Below, piece after piece: positions 42,088-50,328 of a stretch of DNA of 50,977 nucleotides. The notes below the pieces were generated by a model. That model worked only from the letters and a program-made list of their open reading frames with translations. It searched no databases and had not been told where the DNA came from. The stretch spans positions 1 through 50,977 of the forward strand of contig CASENS010000021.1 of the NCBI GenBank assembly GCA_949289345.1. Direction: 5' to 3'. Source of the DNA: an uncultured Bacteroides sp. (GTDB lineage: Bacteria; Bacteroidota; Bacteroidia; Bacteroidales; Bacteroidaceae). The first letter of the stretch is position 1, and the number at the start of each line of letters is the position of its first letter. Made by a program: the position numbers and the translations under genes.

Positions 42088-43737
42088 TTATCGGGTGATA
42101 TAAAAGCTTCGTTCTACAGGCTCGGCGGTCTGCACCTTTCCCGGTATGCCATATTGCCAGGCCACGACCGTCACCTTCACGGGAAATTTGCTCTGGGGCG
42201 GAACCGGGGTGAACACCAGCTTGTCGCCTACGACTTCTGCCGGTCCTTCCTTTATATAATAATGTATAGGAAGACCGCTATCCGAAGTGGCAGGCAGAAG
42301 CAAGGTATCCGTACCGACAGGCACATCGGGCAAGCTGGGGAACAAGATGCTCTGCCGCTTCCCATCGGCCAGTGGATAAGGGACGGTGAGGGTCAGTTCT
42401 TGCACGGTGGGTTTGTACCGGTAGTCTCCCTCGGCAGCGGCCACCAACGTGATACTACCTGTACGCTTGCGGTTGCTGAACCCCATCCGATAGAAGCTGA
42501 GCACAAAAGTCGTATCATCCACTTGGCGGACGGGTCCACAAATCCGCTCAATTCGGGGTGCAGCCGGGGCATGGGCTTGTGTCCGCATCGCACGAAGGCT
42601 ATCGGTATGGACGGCCTTCAGGTGGAAAGTCACTTCATCGGCCTCGGGACGGAAAGGAACGGCGAAGGTGACATGCGCCCGTGGGTTGTAGGGCAGCAAC
42701 TGTCCGTCTTGCTCAAAACTCAAGTACTGAGGCAAGAGGTCATGCTCCTGCTTGTAAATAGCCTCGGTCAGCAGAGCCATCTCGTGGTCAAAATACCAGA
42801 AAGCATCGTGAGGGTCTCCTTGGTAGTCGGCATAAGGTGCAGGACGGGCCCGTCGAGGTTGCTTCTGCAGCCGGGCTGTGCGGACTTCGCCCTGTGGCTC
42901 AGTAGAACCCGTCCGCCAACGTTCGGCCAGCCAACCTTCACGCGGGTTGACTTTCTTCAGCTTCACGACGGAAGTCCCGTCCCAAGCATCGGGCAGCCTC
43001 CATTGAAGGGCTTTTTGCAAGAACAACGCTATATAAGCAGCCGTACGGTCGGCCACGTCGAAGTGCCCCCGGCCTGCATCGCAGAGGAAAGAGATACAAC
43101 TCTCCGGATACATCATGCGGAAGGCCAGGGCAGGATTCACCCGCGCTTCCCACCATTCGTATTCACCTTCCACCATCAGTCCCGGTATGCCATCGATGTT
43201 GCGGTGGCGTCCCCACTCCAAGTTGGCCCCGCCATATCCGGTGAGGTTGGTGCGGGGAGCGTCCCCATGGTAGGAAACGATGGCCAGCGTCCGCTCCGGA
43301 TTCCATGCGGCGAAGTTCCAAGGAAAAGTGGCCATGGCCGAATGTCCCAGCGGCACAAGGGGAGCAAACTTCAGTTCGGTATAGCCGCTCACGTCCGCCA
43401 AGTCATCCAACGCATTCAGCAAGGCATCGTTGCATCCGTTCGACACGTCCCAAGGGAAATCCAAGATAGGCGTCACCCATACCAAAGCAATACCTGCCTC
43501 TTGCATCTCCCGGCGGAAGCAAGGATTCTCCAACAGCGTTTCTTCGCACATGTTGTGTTGCCCCACGACGACAGCCTTCACCTGAAGGCAATCTTCCGGA
43601 ATCCACAGGAACGCCTGCGGATGCTGTCCCGTCTCCTCCGACACCACCGAGGGGATAGGAACAGACCACTGCCACACTTGCGCCCGTACTCCTATAAAGC
43701 CAAGCAACAGACAGAAAAACATAATAACCTTTCGCAT
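42088..43737 (-). CDS. Secreted alpha/beta-hydrolase, probable carbohydrate esterase
   Basis: 549 residues. Signal peptide MRKVIMFFCLLLGFIGVRA. An alpha/beta-hydrolase domain (about 40-255) has the nucleophile elbow PLGHSAMA with Ser133, an acidic candidate Glu190/Glu192 in MVEGEYEWWE and His225 in AGRGHFDVAD, then about 290 residues of beta-rich domains. I cannot name a carbohydrate esterase family. The placement between GH127/146-like and GH28-like genes suggests removal of acetyl or methyl esters from a pectin-like chain. The ATG at 43737 is chosen because the 8 residues of the longer frame precede a proper signal peptide and overlap the preceding gene. Confidence 0.7.
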   Translation of the reverse strand: MRKVIMFFCLLLGFIGVRAQVWQWSVPIPSVVSEETGQHPQAFLWIPEDCLQVKAVVVGQHNMCEETLLENPCFRREMQEAGIALVWVTPILDFPWDVSNGCNDALLNALDDLADVSGYTELKFAPLVPLGHSAMATFPWNFAAWNPERTLAIVSYHGDAPRTNLTGYGGANLEWGRHRNIDGIPGLMVEGEYEWWEARVNPALAFRMMYPESCISFLCDAGRGHFDVADRTAAYIALFLQKALQWRLPDAWDGTSVVKLKKVNPREGWLAERWRTGSTEPQGEVRTARLQKQPRRARPAPYADYQGDPHDAFWYFDHEMALLTEAIYKQEHDLLPQYLSFEQDGQLLPYNPRAHVTFAVPFRPEADEVTFHLKAVHTDSLRAMRTQAHAPAAPRIERICGPVRQVDDTTFVLSFYRMGFSNRKRTGSITLVAAAEGDYRYKPTVQELTLTVPYPLADGKRQSILFPSLPDVPVGTDTLLLPATSDSGLPIHYYIKEGPAEVVGDKLVFTPVPPQSKFPVKVTVVAWQYGIPGKVQTAEPVERSFYITR

Positions 43738-43739
43738 AA

Positions 43740-45654
43740 CTAATCGAGTTTTAAGTCCCAATATACCACATAGCGTTGCCGGTGCAGGTCGTAAAGCGGA
43801 CGAAGCACATCACCTTGCGGGGTGGTAAACTCCAAAGTTCCGTCCTTCCGCTGCACACTGCGTTCCGGATGGCGTTCGTCCCACGACAAGGTGGTCTGCA
43901 AGTCGGCCGGAATGTGATAATCATACGTATAATAATCGTTGTAAAGCGTGGGGTCGGAGAAAGGAGCCGGAGCTTCCATGCCTTCCGTCCCCCGTTCACC
44001 AGCCAGTACGACAGGACCGTAGAGCACGGCTGCTTTCTGCGGATTGTCCGGTGTACGTTCCAAAGTCAGCTGCATGGGATAATGAACGGTCACTTGGTCG
44101 CCCTCTTGCCATTGCCGGTCAATGGCGACATACGAACCGGGCTGTTGGCGTACAGCCATCTTCTTGCCGTTTACCCGGATGACAGGCTTGCCGCTCCACG
44201 AAGGATAACGCAGGTAGAGCGTAGCCTGTACAGGTCGTTCGGTACCAATCGTCAGCATGGTGGTTTCTTCCGCAGGGAAATCGGTCTCTTGGCGCAAGGT
44301 CAGGCCGCGTTCTTTCCAAGTCACCTCCGAAGGGATAAAGAGATTGACGTAGATGCCACGGTCGTTGTGGTAGTAAATGGCTTCGGCATATTTGGCGTGA
44401 CTCTCGAACCCGCTCCCCACGCAGCACCAAAAGGAATTCTCGGGCGTGCTGTACACTTTATGCGCCCCGCTGAGCAAGGGCAGGAAGTAGCACACCATGC
44501 CCGACTCCGGGTCCTGCTGACCCAGGATGTGGTTGTAGAGCGCCCGCTCGTAGTAATCGGCCACGGCTGCATCGCTCGTCCAACAAAACAAGTGGCGCGA
44601 AAGCTTCAACATATTATACGTGCAACATGTCTCGCCCGTATAGCCGTTGAGGAAGTGGGAGAACCGGGCCGGATCGAAGAAATGCTCCTTCTGGCTGCTG
44701 CATCCCGGTGCGAACGTGTGACGGTCTATCATCGTATGCCAGAAGAAGTCGGTGGCCTTCCGGCTGTCTTCGTTCCCGTTGAGTTCATAATTGCGGGCTT
44801 CGGCCAGCACCTTGGGGATAAACGTGTTGGTATGCTTGGTGCCCAAGTCGTCCCGCTCGGCTTTCAACGGGTCTATCACATCATTGTGGTAAAAATAACG
44901 GGCCAACCATTCGTAACGCTCGTCACCCGTGATGGCATACAGGTTATAGAATGACTCGTTGATGCCTCCAAACTCGTTGCGAATCATGCGGCGGCGCGTC
45001 TCCTCGTCCAGCGGCTTCAACTTGTTGTAGGCCCATACGCGCCACCACTTCCAGGGCCTGCCGATTGTCAGCATACAGATATTGGTCTATCAACCCTGCA
45101 AACAGTTTATGCAACGTGTACCAAGGTGCCCAGACGCTTGTCCCCCGGATATTGCGGTTAATCAGTTCTTCGGGGAAAGCGCTCAGGTATCCGCTACCTA
45201 ATGCCTGTTGCACCTCGGCCAAACCACTGACCAGGCTATCCCCTTTCAGCTTGAACACTTCACTGCCCGTGGCAGCATACATCAAGCCGTAGGCCGAAAG
45301 CAGATGCCCGGTGGTATGTCCGCGCAGTTCACAATCGAGCGATTCCCATCCGCCCAGCTTTTTCACCGTCATGTATCCGCCTTCACGCCCGGCGTATACC
45401 CCGGCATTGGTGCGGAAGCTGTGCAGCAGACGCTCTGTGCTGACGGACACCATCCAAGCCGAATCGCGCAGCAAGTTATCGCGGAAGCGGCTTGGCAGCA
45501 GCCGGACATTCCGCAAGTCGAAACTTTCGGCTTTCAGTTCAATCGCATTTTCTTTCTTCAACTTGCCCTCGTGCTGGCCGGGGTAGACCGACTGGGCCAA
45601 CGATGTGCCCGACATCGCCAGACACACCAGCATTGTGCAAACGTTCTGTTTCAT
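43740..45654 (-). pseudogene. Frameshifted GH127/GH146-type (DUF1680) beta-L-arabinofuranosidase
   Basis: The first frame (44944-45654) has a signal peptide (TMLVCLAMSGTSLAQ) and the DUF1680 start: LPSRFRDNLLRDSAWMVS, GWESLDCELRGHTTGHLLSAYGLMYA and WAPWYTLHKLFAGLIDQYLY. It then loses family likeness after EVVARM. The second frame resumes as WAYNKLKPLDEETRRRM and runs to 43740 with the zinc/nucleophile Cys-rich motifs GYTGETCCTYNMLKLSRH and FWCCVGSGFESHAKYAEAIYY. The switch is near 45020-45035. The conserved linker seems short by a few codons, which suggests a deletion not divisible by three. Intact members release arabinofuranose from plant glycans. Confidence 0.85.
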
Positions 45655-45755
45655 ATTCTATTCTTTTTGTAGTTTTTACTTCCTATCTGCTTCCTTGCAG
45701 CCTTTCCCCTCCTTCCTGCCGGACAAGCCTTGGCGAAGTGCTTACTTCGATATAG

Positions 45756-45816
45756 AATCATTGCCAATGATTGTAGGAATCATCGGGGATGATTGTAGGA
45801 ATCATTGCCAATGATT
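45756..45816. repeat. 22-bp-period palindromic array, AATCATTG/CAATGATT type
   Basis: Three 17-bp palindromes start at 45756, 45778 and 45800, exactly 22 bases apart, and the links between them are both GTAGG. Units 1 and 3 are identical (AATCATTGCCAATGATT). Unit 2 (AATCATCGGGGATGATT) changes T to C in one arm and the paired A to G in the other, so symmetry is kept. It lies about 100-160 bases upstream of the GH127/146-like start. Confidence 0.92.
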
Positions 45817-45859
45817 CTTCATCGACGTAGCAAGAAGGGAGTGCCTATCTACGGACTGA

Positions 45860-46211
45860 TTACTCCACAGGTGTCATGATTCCCACATAACCTCCGCTGC
45901 CAGCCATCTTAATCTTCAACGGCTTGCCGGAAACCACACGTACTTTTTTCTTCAAGACTTCCGTCGGTTTCTTATCCGCATGCTTACCGTCTGCCCAATA
46001 CTCCAGTTCATAATCGTAAAGGGCAAAAGTCTCTTTGTAGCTGTCATTCTTATTCACATCCATCTCCATTTTCACTTCACCGCTCCACCAATGGCTCTTC
46101 GTTACGCACGTCCAGACGGATCTTCCCATTCGGAGAAGTCACTTGCACTTGTTGCGCGGACACGCCTGATGCCAGCAGCAAGAATAAAGGTAAAATACAG
46201 TTTCTCATCAT
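45860..46211 (-). pseudogene. Remnant of a second GH97 gene with a large internal deletion
   Basis: The minus-strand start at 46211 (MMRNCILPLFLLLASGVSAQ, then VTSPNGKIRLDVRNEE) looks like the signal peptide and first strand of GH97, as in the intact gene at 36165-38105 (LTSPDGSHALSF). After about 40 codons the frame ends. Another frame carries what looks like the last 65-70 residues of such a protein (YELEYWADGKHADKKP, VVSGKPLKIKMAGSGGYVGIM) to the stop at 45860. About 550 codons in the middle are missing, with the junction near 46070-46100. The C-terminal match to GH97 is by pattern only, so the family is likely but not certain. Confidence 0.6.
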
Positions 46212-46387
46212 ACTTATCTTCTGTTTAAAAGTTACAGGTTTTCTCGTATATACGTTTGACCCCATCGCTCCACTCAATCGAAGAATAATTACCCTCCCAG
46301 ACACCACAGGAAGTCCCTCCCAGAGAGTCCGGGGGGAAGGATAATAATCGTTGGGAACATTAGTTATCGCAAAATGGTTGATTCATA

Positions 46388-49057
46388 TCAGTCTACGATG
46401 ATTTCTTTGCCATAACCTTCATTTACGGCAAAGGACTTACCCCGGAGAATGACGGTCGCCTCACCCGTAGAGGAATAATACCACTTTCCATTCTCCCGAT
46501 ATACCGATGCCGAAACCGGCTCATTTGCCTTGATGGCATACGTCCCTTGCTTTATCTTCCGGGCGTTGGCCATATACAATTGAGACACCTCGCCCGAAAC
46601 TTCAGACACCAGCCCGAACATACCTTGGAAAGCCAATTCGTCCAGTTGCGGGAACTCCGCTTCAGCAGAAACGGCACTGCAGATGTAATCCTTACGCTCT
46701 CCCTCCGATGACACGCACAACATCACCTTCTCTCTATCAGCGACCAAACGTTCCACTGTTTTCACCGAAGCAATCTCTCCACGCACAGGCTGATATACGG
46801 CTATGAAGGGAGATTCCCAACCGTTCACTCCGGTCTGGCGAACCAACAACGTAGGAGTAGGATGAGGAGCTGAGCTTACTCCGCCGGGAGTCAAATCAGG
46901 ATTCAACGTCGTATAAGGAGCTTCCATACAGTATAGTTCACGTCCCTCTACCCCCGTCATCCACATCTGCATCGTCAACAGGCAAGTATCATGCGGGGCA
47001 ATTTTCCATACCGCATGAAAATCTCCCGGGCAGTCTGCCTTTTGTAACTTGCTGAACCACTTATAGCCCTCACCATACATCTTGCCAAGGCTTTGGCAGG
47101 TTGTTAAAGGAAGTGGCGTTCCATTGACATCTTCCACATGCAGCGAAGTGCCCACATTGTGGAAGAGATAATCATTATCGGGTTGTGCCGAACGGAAGAT
47201 GTCCACATAGTAGCCTTGGTCGGAAGTGGTTTTCACCATGGCCACCACCCGGCGTTTCTCGGCAGCCTCCATGTCACATAGGTTGATAAACGGGTTCAAT
47301 GCCGTTGCATTAACAAAAGCTGTAGCCGTATCCACTCGTGGTTCCATGGCATGAATACGGATGTTCCCTGCAGCATAACCGGGCAGAATGGTATTGCTGC
47401 CTGTGGGTGATTGATGATAGACCTTATCGGTACTCCAATAAGATTCATAGGCCGCTGCATCGGGGGCTAAAGCATAGCCAAAGCCATAGAGTTGCAAAGA
47501 AAGCCCATTCGGAGTGAGATGGGAACCATCGCGTCCGCCATAAAGCACAGCCATCAGATTCTCTTCGTCACGTCGGCTTTTCATAGTCACCAAACGATGA
47601 AACGGTGAATAAGACATACGTTCTTCTGCCATTTCTTCTGTATTTACCGGAGGAATAGCAGAAGCGTAAAGACAAAGACTACTCCAGTCAGCCTCCTCAC
47701 GCCGGTAATTTCCACTGCTGATACCAGCTTGCAAAGCGGAAGCCACCCGCATCGCATTTTCCTTATTTCCAACCAACTGATAATAGGCCAACAACCTTTC
47801 CAATGTAGTAAAATTGGCACTGCCTCCTCTTGAATCACCGAATACAATCATGTTGCCCCGTTCGTCCATCCATGGAAATACAGCCAAAGCGGCTTTCTGC
47901 AAAATAGGATTCTCTTTCAGGACATCTATGCCTTCACGCTGCAGTAAGGCTGCAAAATCCAATAGTCCGGCCACTGTACCGAACGCATATCCGGGCGATT
48001 CCGGCCAAAGTCCCGTCACAGGATCATACGCTTTCAATATGTCCGGAATGGCATCGTGATAAGGAGTAGATTCCTTAATGAGGTAATGCAAATAATAGGA
48101 ACGCCCTTTCCCGTCGGGGTAAGCATCGTTCTCCTCCAATGCCAAGATAGGACGAAGCATCATGTTCCACCCGTTCACATTCCAATTCCCCGATTTGCCT
48201 CCACGTACAAAGCCAATATCGATAAAACGTTTGAATACGATTCCCGACACTTCCGGCAAGGACATGCCCAACTCTTGCAGATGAGGATGCGGATGTGCCT
48301 TCAGGTAATCATACGCAAAGTCGTAAACCACGGCGGCATGAAGAGCAAGATCATCATGTATCTGTTCGTAATCGTAATAACCGCAAATGCCACCCGGTTC
48401 ATAACCACCCTCACCACCTGTAGATTTATCTGGGTCAAGGATAGGATTCATGTAATAAGTACCCACTAACCAGGTATGGAACACATCGGCAGCCATTGCC
48501 CCATATTTTTCTTCTCCGGTCAGCCAGTAAAGAAAAGCGGCTTCTTCTGCCAACGTAAGGATTTCTACATTATTGCTTCGGATCATATGTCCGGACTCTT
48601 TGTAGGGCACCAACACTTTGGGAACATCCGGATGAGAGCGGTCAATCCCCCACATATCGCCCGTTTCATTGTAAGGCGTACGTTCTTCCAAAGGGACATT
48701 GACATACTTGTTCCACGTACGCATGCCCGGCATACGAACCGTCGGAACAGGCGCATTGCCCTCACCCCGTTCCCAATTTTGATCTTTGAGATAACATTGC
48801 GTATAGTGTTCACCGTCTTTCCAATACATAGCCAGACGGGACACCAGCCACTCAGGATCGGACACATGCCTGTCGGCGTATGGCTCAACCTTGTCTCTTA
48901 ACCGCTGAAATACCATAGAAGCCCACTCTTCATCGGCAATCATTTGCCGGATACTTGCTTTATCCGCATCATCAGCATAGATGTGCGGATGGATGGCATC
49001 ACTTTGGCAACCGGTCAACAGCATAAGGATGCTGAAAAAGATGAATAAGTTTTTCAT
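46388..49057 (-). CDS. 889-residue heparinase II/III-like lipoprotein
   Basis: The lipobox LLTGC (Cys17) directs it to a membrane surface. Residues about 35-500 are a helical toroid with family-like blocks (EILTLAEEAAFLYWLTGEEKYG, GGKSGNWNVNGWNMMLRPILAL, WPESPGYAFGTVAGLLDFAALL, MIVFGDSRGGSANFTTLERLL). The C-terminal half is beta-rich (AVLYGGRDGSHLTPNGLSLQLYGFGYALAPD, NTILPGYAAGNIR). This is the toroid-plus-beta-sandwich plan of heparinase-like and alginate-lyase-like enzymes, possibly of a lyase family I cannot name. Asn/His/Tyr residues in NWNVNGWNMM and PESPGYAF are catalytic candidates. The start at 49057 gives the clean lipoprotein signal. It is second in the operon behind the serine hydrolase gene, 29 bases after its stop. 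Confidence 0.7.
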   Translation of the reverse strand: MKNLFIFFSILMLLTGCQSDAIHPHIYADDADKASIRQMIADEEWASMVFQRLRDKVEPYADRHVSDPEWLVSRLAMYWKDGEHYTQCYLKDQNWERGEGNAPVPTVRMPGMRTWNKYVNVPLEERTPYNETGDMWGIDRSHPDVPKVLVPYKESGHMIRSNNVEILTLAEEAAFLYWLTGEEKYGAMAADVFHTWLVGTYYMNPILDPDKSTGGEGGYEPGGICGYYDYEQIHDDLALHAAVVYDFAYDYLKAHPHPHLQELGMSLPEVSGIVFKRFIDIGFVRGGKSGNWNVNGWNMMLRPILALEENDAYPDGKGRSYYLHYLIKESTPYHDAIPDILKAYDPVTGLWPESPGYAFGTVAGLLDFAALLQREGIDVLKENPILQKAALAVFPWMDERGNMIVFGDSRGGSANFTTLERLLAYYQLVGNKENAMRVASALQAGISSGNYRREEADWSSLCLYASAIPPVNTEEMAEERMSYSPFHRLVTMKSRRDEENLMAVLYGGRDGSHLTPNGLSLQLYGFGYALAPDAAAYESYWSTDKVYHQSPTGSNTILPGYAAGNIRIHAMEPRVDTATAFVNATALNPFINLCDMEAAEKRRVVAMVKTTSDQGYYVDIFRSAQPDNDYLFHNVGTSLHVEDVNGTPLPLTTCQSLGKMYGEGYKWFSKLQKADCPGDFHAVWKIAPHDTCLLTMQMWMTGVEGRELYCMEAPYTTLNPDLTPGGVSSAPHPTPTLLVRQTGVNGWESPFIAVYQPVRGEIASVKTVERLVADREKVMLCVSSEGERKDYICSAVSAEAEFPQLDELAFQGMFGLVSEVSGEVSQLYMANARKIKQGTYAIKANEPVSASVYRENGKWYYSSTGEATVILRGKSFAVNEGYGKEIIVD

Positions 49058-49086
49058 GTTTTTACTGAATAATTGTGATTTTAGTT

Positions 49087-50178
49087 TCAATGATCAAGTT
49101 CCATACGATTGACGATATCTGTTACTAACCGGGATATGGCAGGACTACCATAAAAAGAAGAAAAGCCATCCGGTTTGTTAGCCGCCCCTGTCACGTGGGC
49201 AATGAAGAAGCCATAAACACTGTCGCGCTTGTTGATCCAAGGATAGGCACCTGCCCATCCGGGGGAACTAATCTGATAAGCCTCGCCTGTTGTTTCGTCA
49301 ATCAGTTCCCTCCACTCTCCCAAGCCATATATACCTGTATGGTGTTTTCCCAAGGCTTTCTCCACATATTCACCCGGATTGACTTTTGCCTCACCCACTT
49401 GATCCGCCTGCATCTCTCTGACGGTTTCTGTTTGCAAAATGACGATTCCGTTCCTACTTCCTTCATGATAAATCATATCCAAGAATTTCATATAGTCGTC
49501 CAGTGTCGTACACAATCCACCTCCTAACATAGGTGCATGTCCACCATCTGTATTTACGGGTATGAAATGAGAACGGGTCATGCCTAAAGGCTCACACAGC
49601 AACTCTTGAAATAGCGTTTCAAATTCCTTGCCCATAGCTACTTCAGCCATTCTTCCGGCCACTTGCATAGCCAATCCACCGTATTCAAATCGGGTACCCG
49701 GCGCAAAGACTGTATCTAAGGGCAAGATTTCTACGATAGCCGAATCAAGGGAATTATAGTTGTCAACGCGAGGCTCAGGCAAGTACGGTCGGATTCCAGA
49801 CGTATGCGAAAGCAATTGCCTCAATCGTATATTTCCTTTGACATCATGCTTAAATTCCGGTAACCAGTCTGCCACCCGATCATCCCAATCTAACTCAGAA
49901 CGATCTACTACAGCCGCTATGACAGCCGCTGCCACCCATTTCCCGGCCGAAGCTACATATACAGGTGTCTCTCGCGTGAAGTTACCATAAGTTTGCTCGA
50001 ACAAAGTGGAATCGTTTCTTCTTACACAAATGGCTCCTCCCGGATAATAACCTTTGTCCATCCAACCGGCAATCAATGAGTCTAAGCTGCTGAAATCGTA
50101 TGCTTTCTGCTGCTGAACAGGATGACAGGCAATGCATAATAAAGCAAGCCATACCAAATAGATAGTCTGTTTCATCAT
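49087..50178 (-). CDS. Serine hydrolase of the beta-lactamase/class C family (lipoprotein)
   Basis: 363 residues; lipobox LCIAC with Cys18. The SxxK motif is Ser77-Ala-Gly-Lys80 in YVASAGKWVAAAVIAAV, followed by the family block LRQLLSHTSGIRPYLPEPR. The second motif, usually YxN, appears as Tyr-Gly-Gly in RFEYGGLAMQVAGRMAE. The third (KTG-like) is not clear. These enzymes act as esterases, D-aminopeptidases or penicillin-binding-like hydrolases. In a glycan locus an esterase is plausible (inference). It is the first gene of the PUL 2 transcript in this window, with a consensus promoter. Confidence 0.8.
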   Translation of the reverse strand: MMKQTIYLVWLALLCIACHPVQQQKAYDFSSLDSLIAGWMDKGYYPGGAICVRRNDSTLFEQTYGNFTRETPVYVASAGKWVAAAVIAAVVDRSELDWDDRVADWLPEFKHDVKGNIRLRQLLSHTSGIRPYLPEPRVDNYNSLDSAIVEILPLDTVFAPGTRFEYGGLAMQVAGRMAEVAMGKEFETLFQELLCEPLGMTRSHFIPVNTDGGHAPMLGGGLCTTLDDYMKFLDMIYHEGSRNGIVILQTETVREMQADQVGEAKVNPGEYVEKALGKHHTGIYGLGEWRELIDETTGEAYQISSPGWAGAYPWINKRDSVYGFFIAHVTGAANKPDGFSSFYGSPAISRLVTDIVNRMELDH

Positions 50179-50219
50179 TAAATAGTTTATGTATACAACT
50201 TATAAGATATACGATGAAA

Positions 50220-50250
50220 CAAAGCTAATCACTCAATTCCAACATGCAAA
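50220..50250 (-). promoter_or_regulatory. Consensus promoter of the PUL 2 operon
   Basis: On the minus strand TTTG (50247-50250) is followed after 19 bases by TAGCTTTG (50220-50227), both boxes exact. It lies 41 bases from the serine hydrolase ATG and is back to back with the plus-strand promoter at 50263. Confidence 0.7.
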
Positions 50251-50262
50251 ACAATGCCACTC

Positions 50263-50294
50263 TTTGGCATTGTCCCGGTTTTTTCCTACATTTG
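50263..50294 (+). promoter_or_regulatory. Consensus promoter of the AAA-ATPase gene
   Basis: TTTG (50263-50266), a 20-base spacer and TACATTTG (50287-50294), both exact matches to the Bacteroides -33/-7 boxes, 34 bases before the ATG at 50329. Confidence 0.7.
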
Positions 50295-50328
50295 TATCAA
50301 GTTTAATATTTTATAATATACCAGCAAC

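Noticed and set aside
42154-44954. Long plus-strand open frames (529 codons at 42154-43743 and 392 codons at 43776-44954)
   Set aside because: They lie antisense to the alpha/beta-hydrolase and GH127/146-like genes, have no signal peptide or family likeness, and are explained by codon bias of the opposite strand.
12141-45816. CRISPR array interpretation of the periodic repeats
   Set aside because: Units are 22-23 bp in total with no unique spacers of 25-40 bp, and each locus has a different motif; no cas genes are present.
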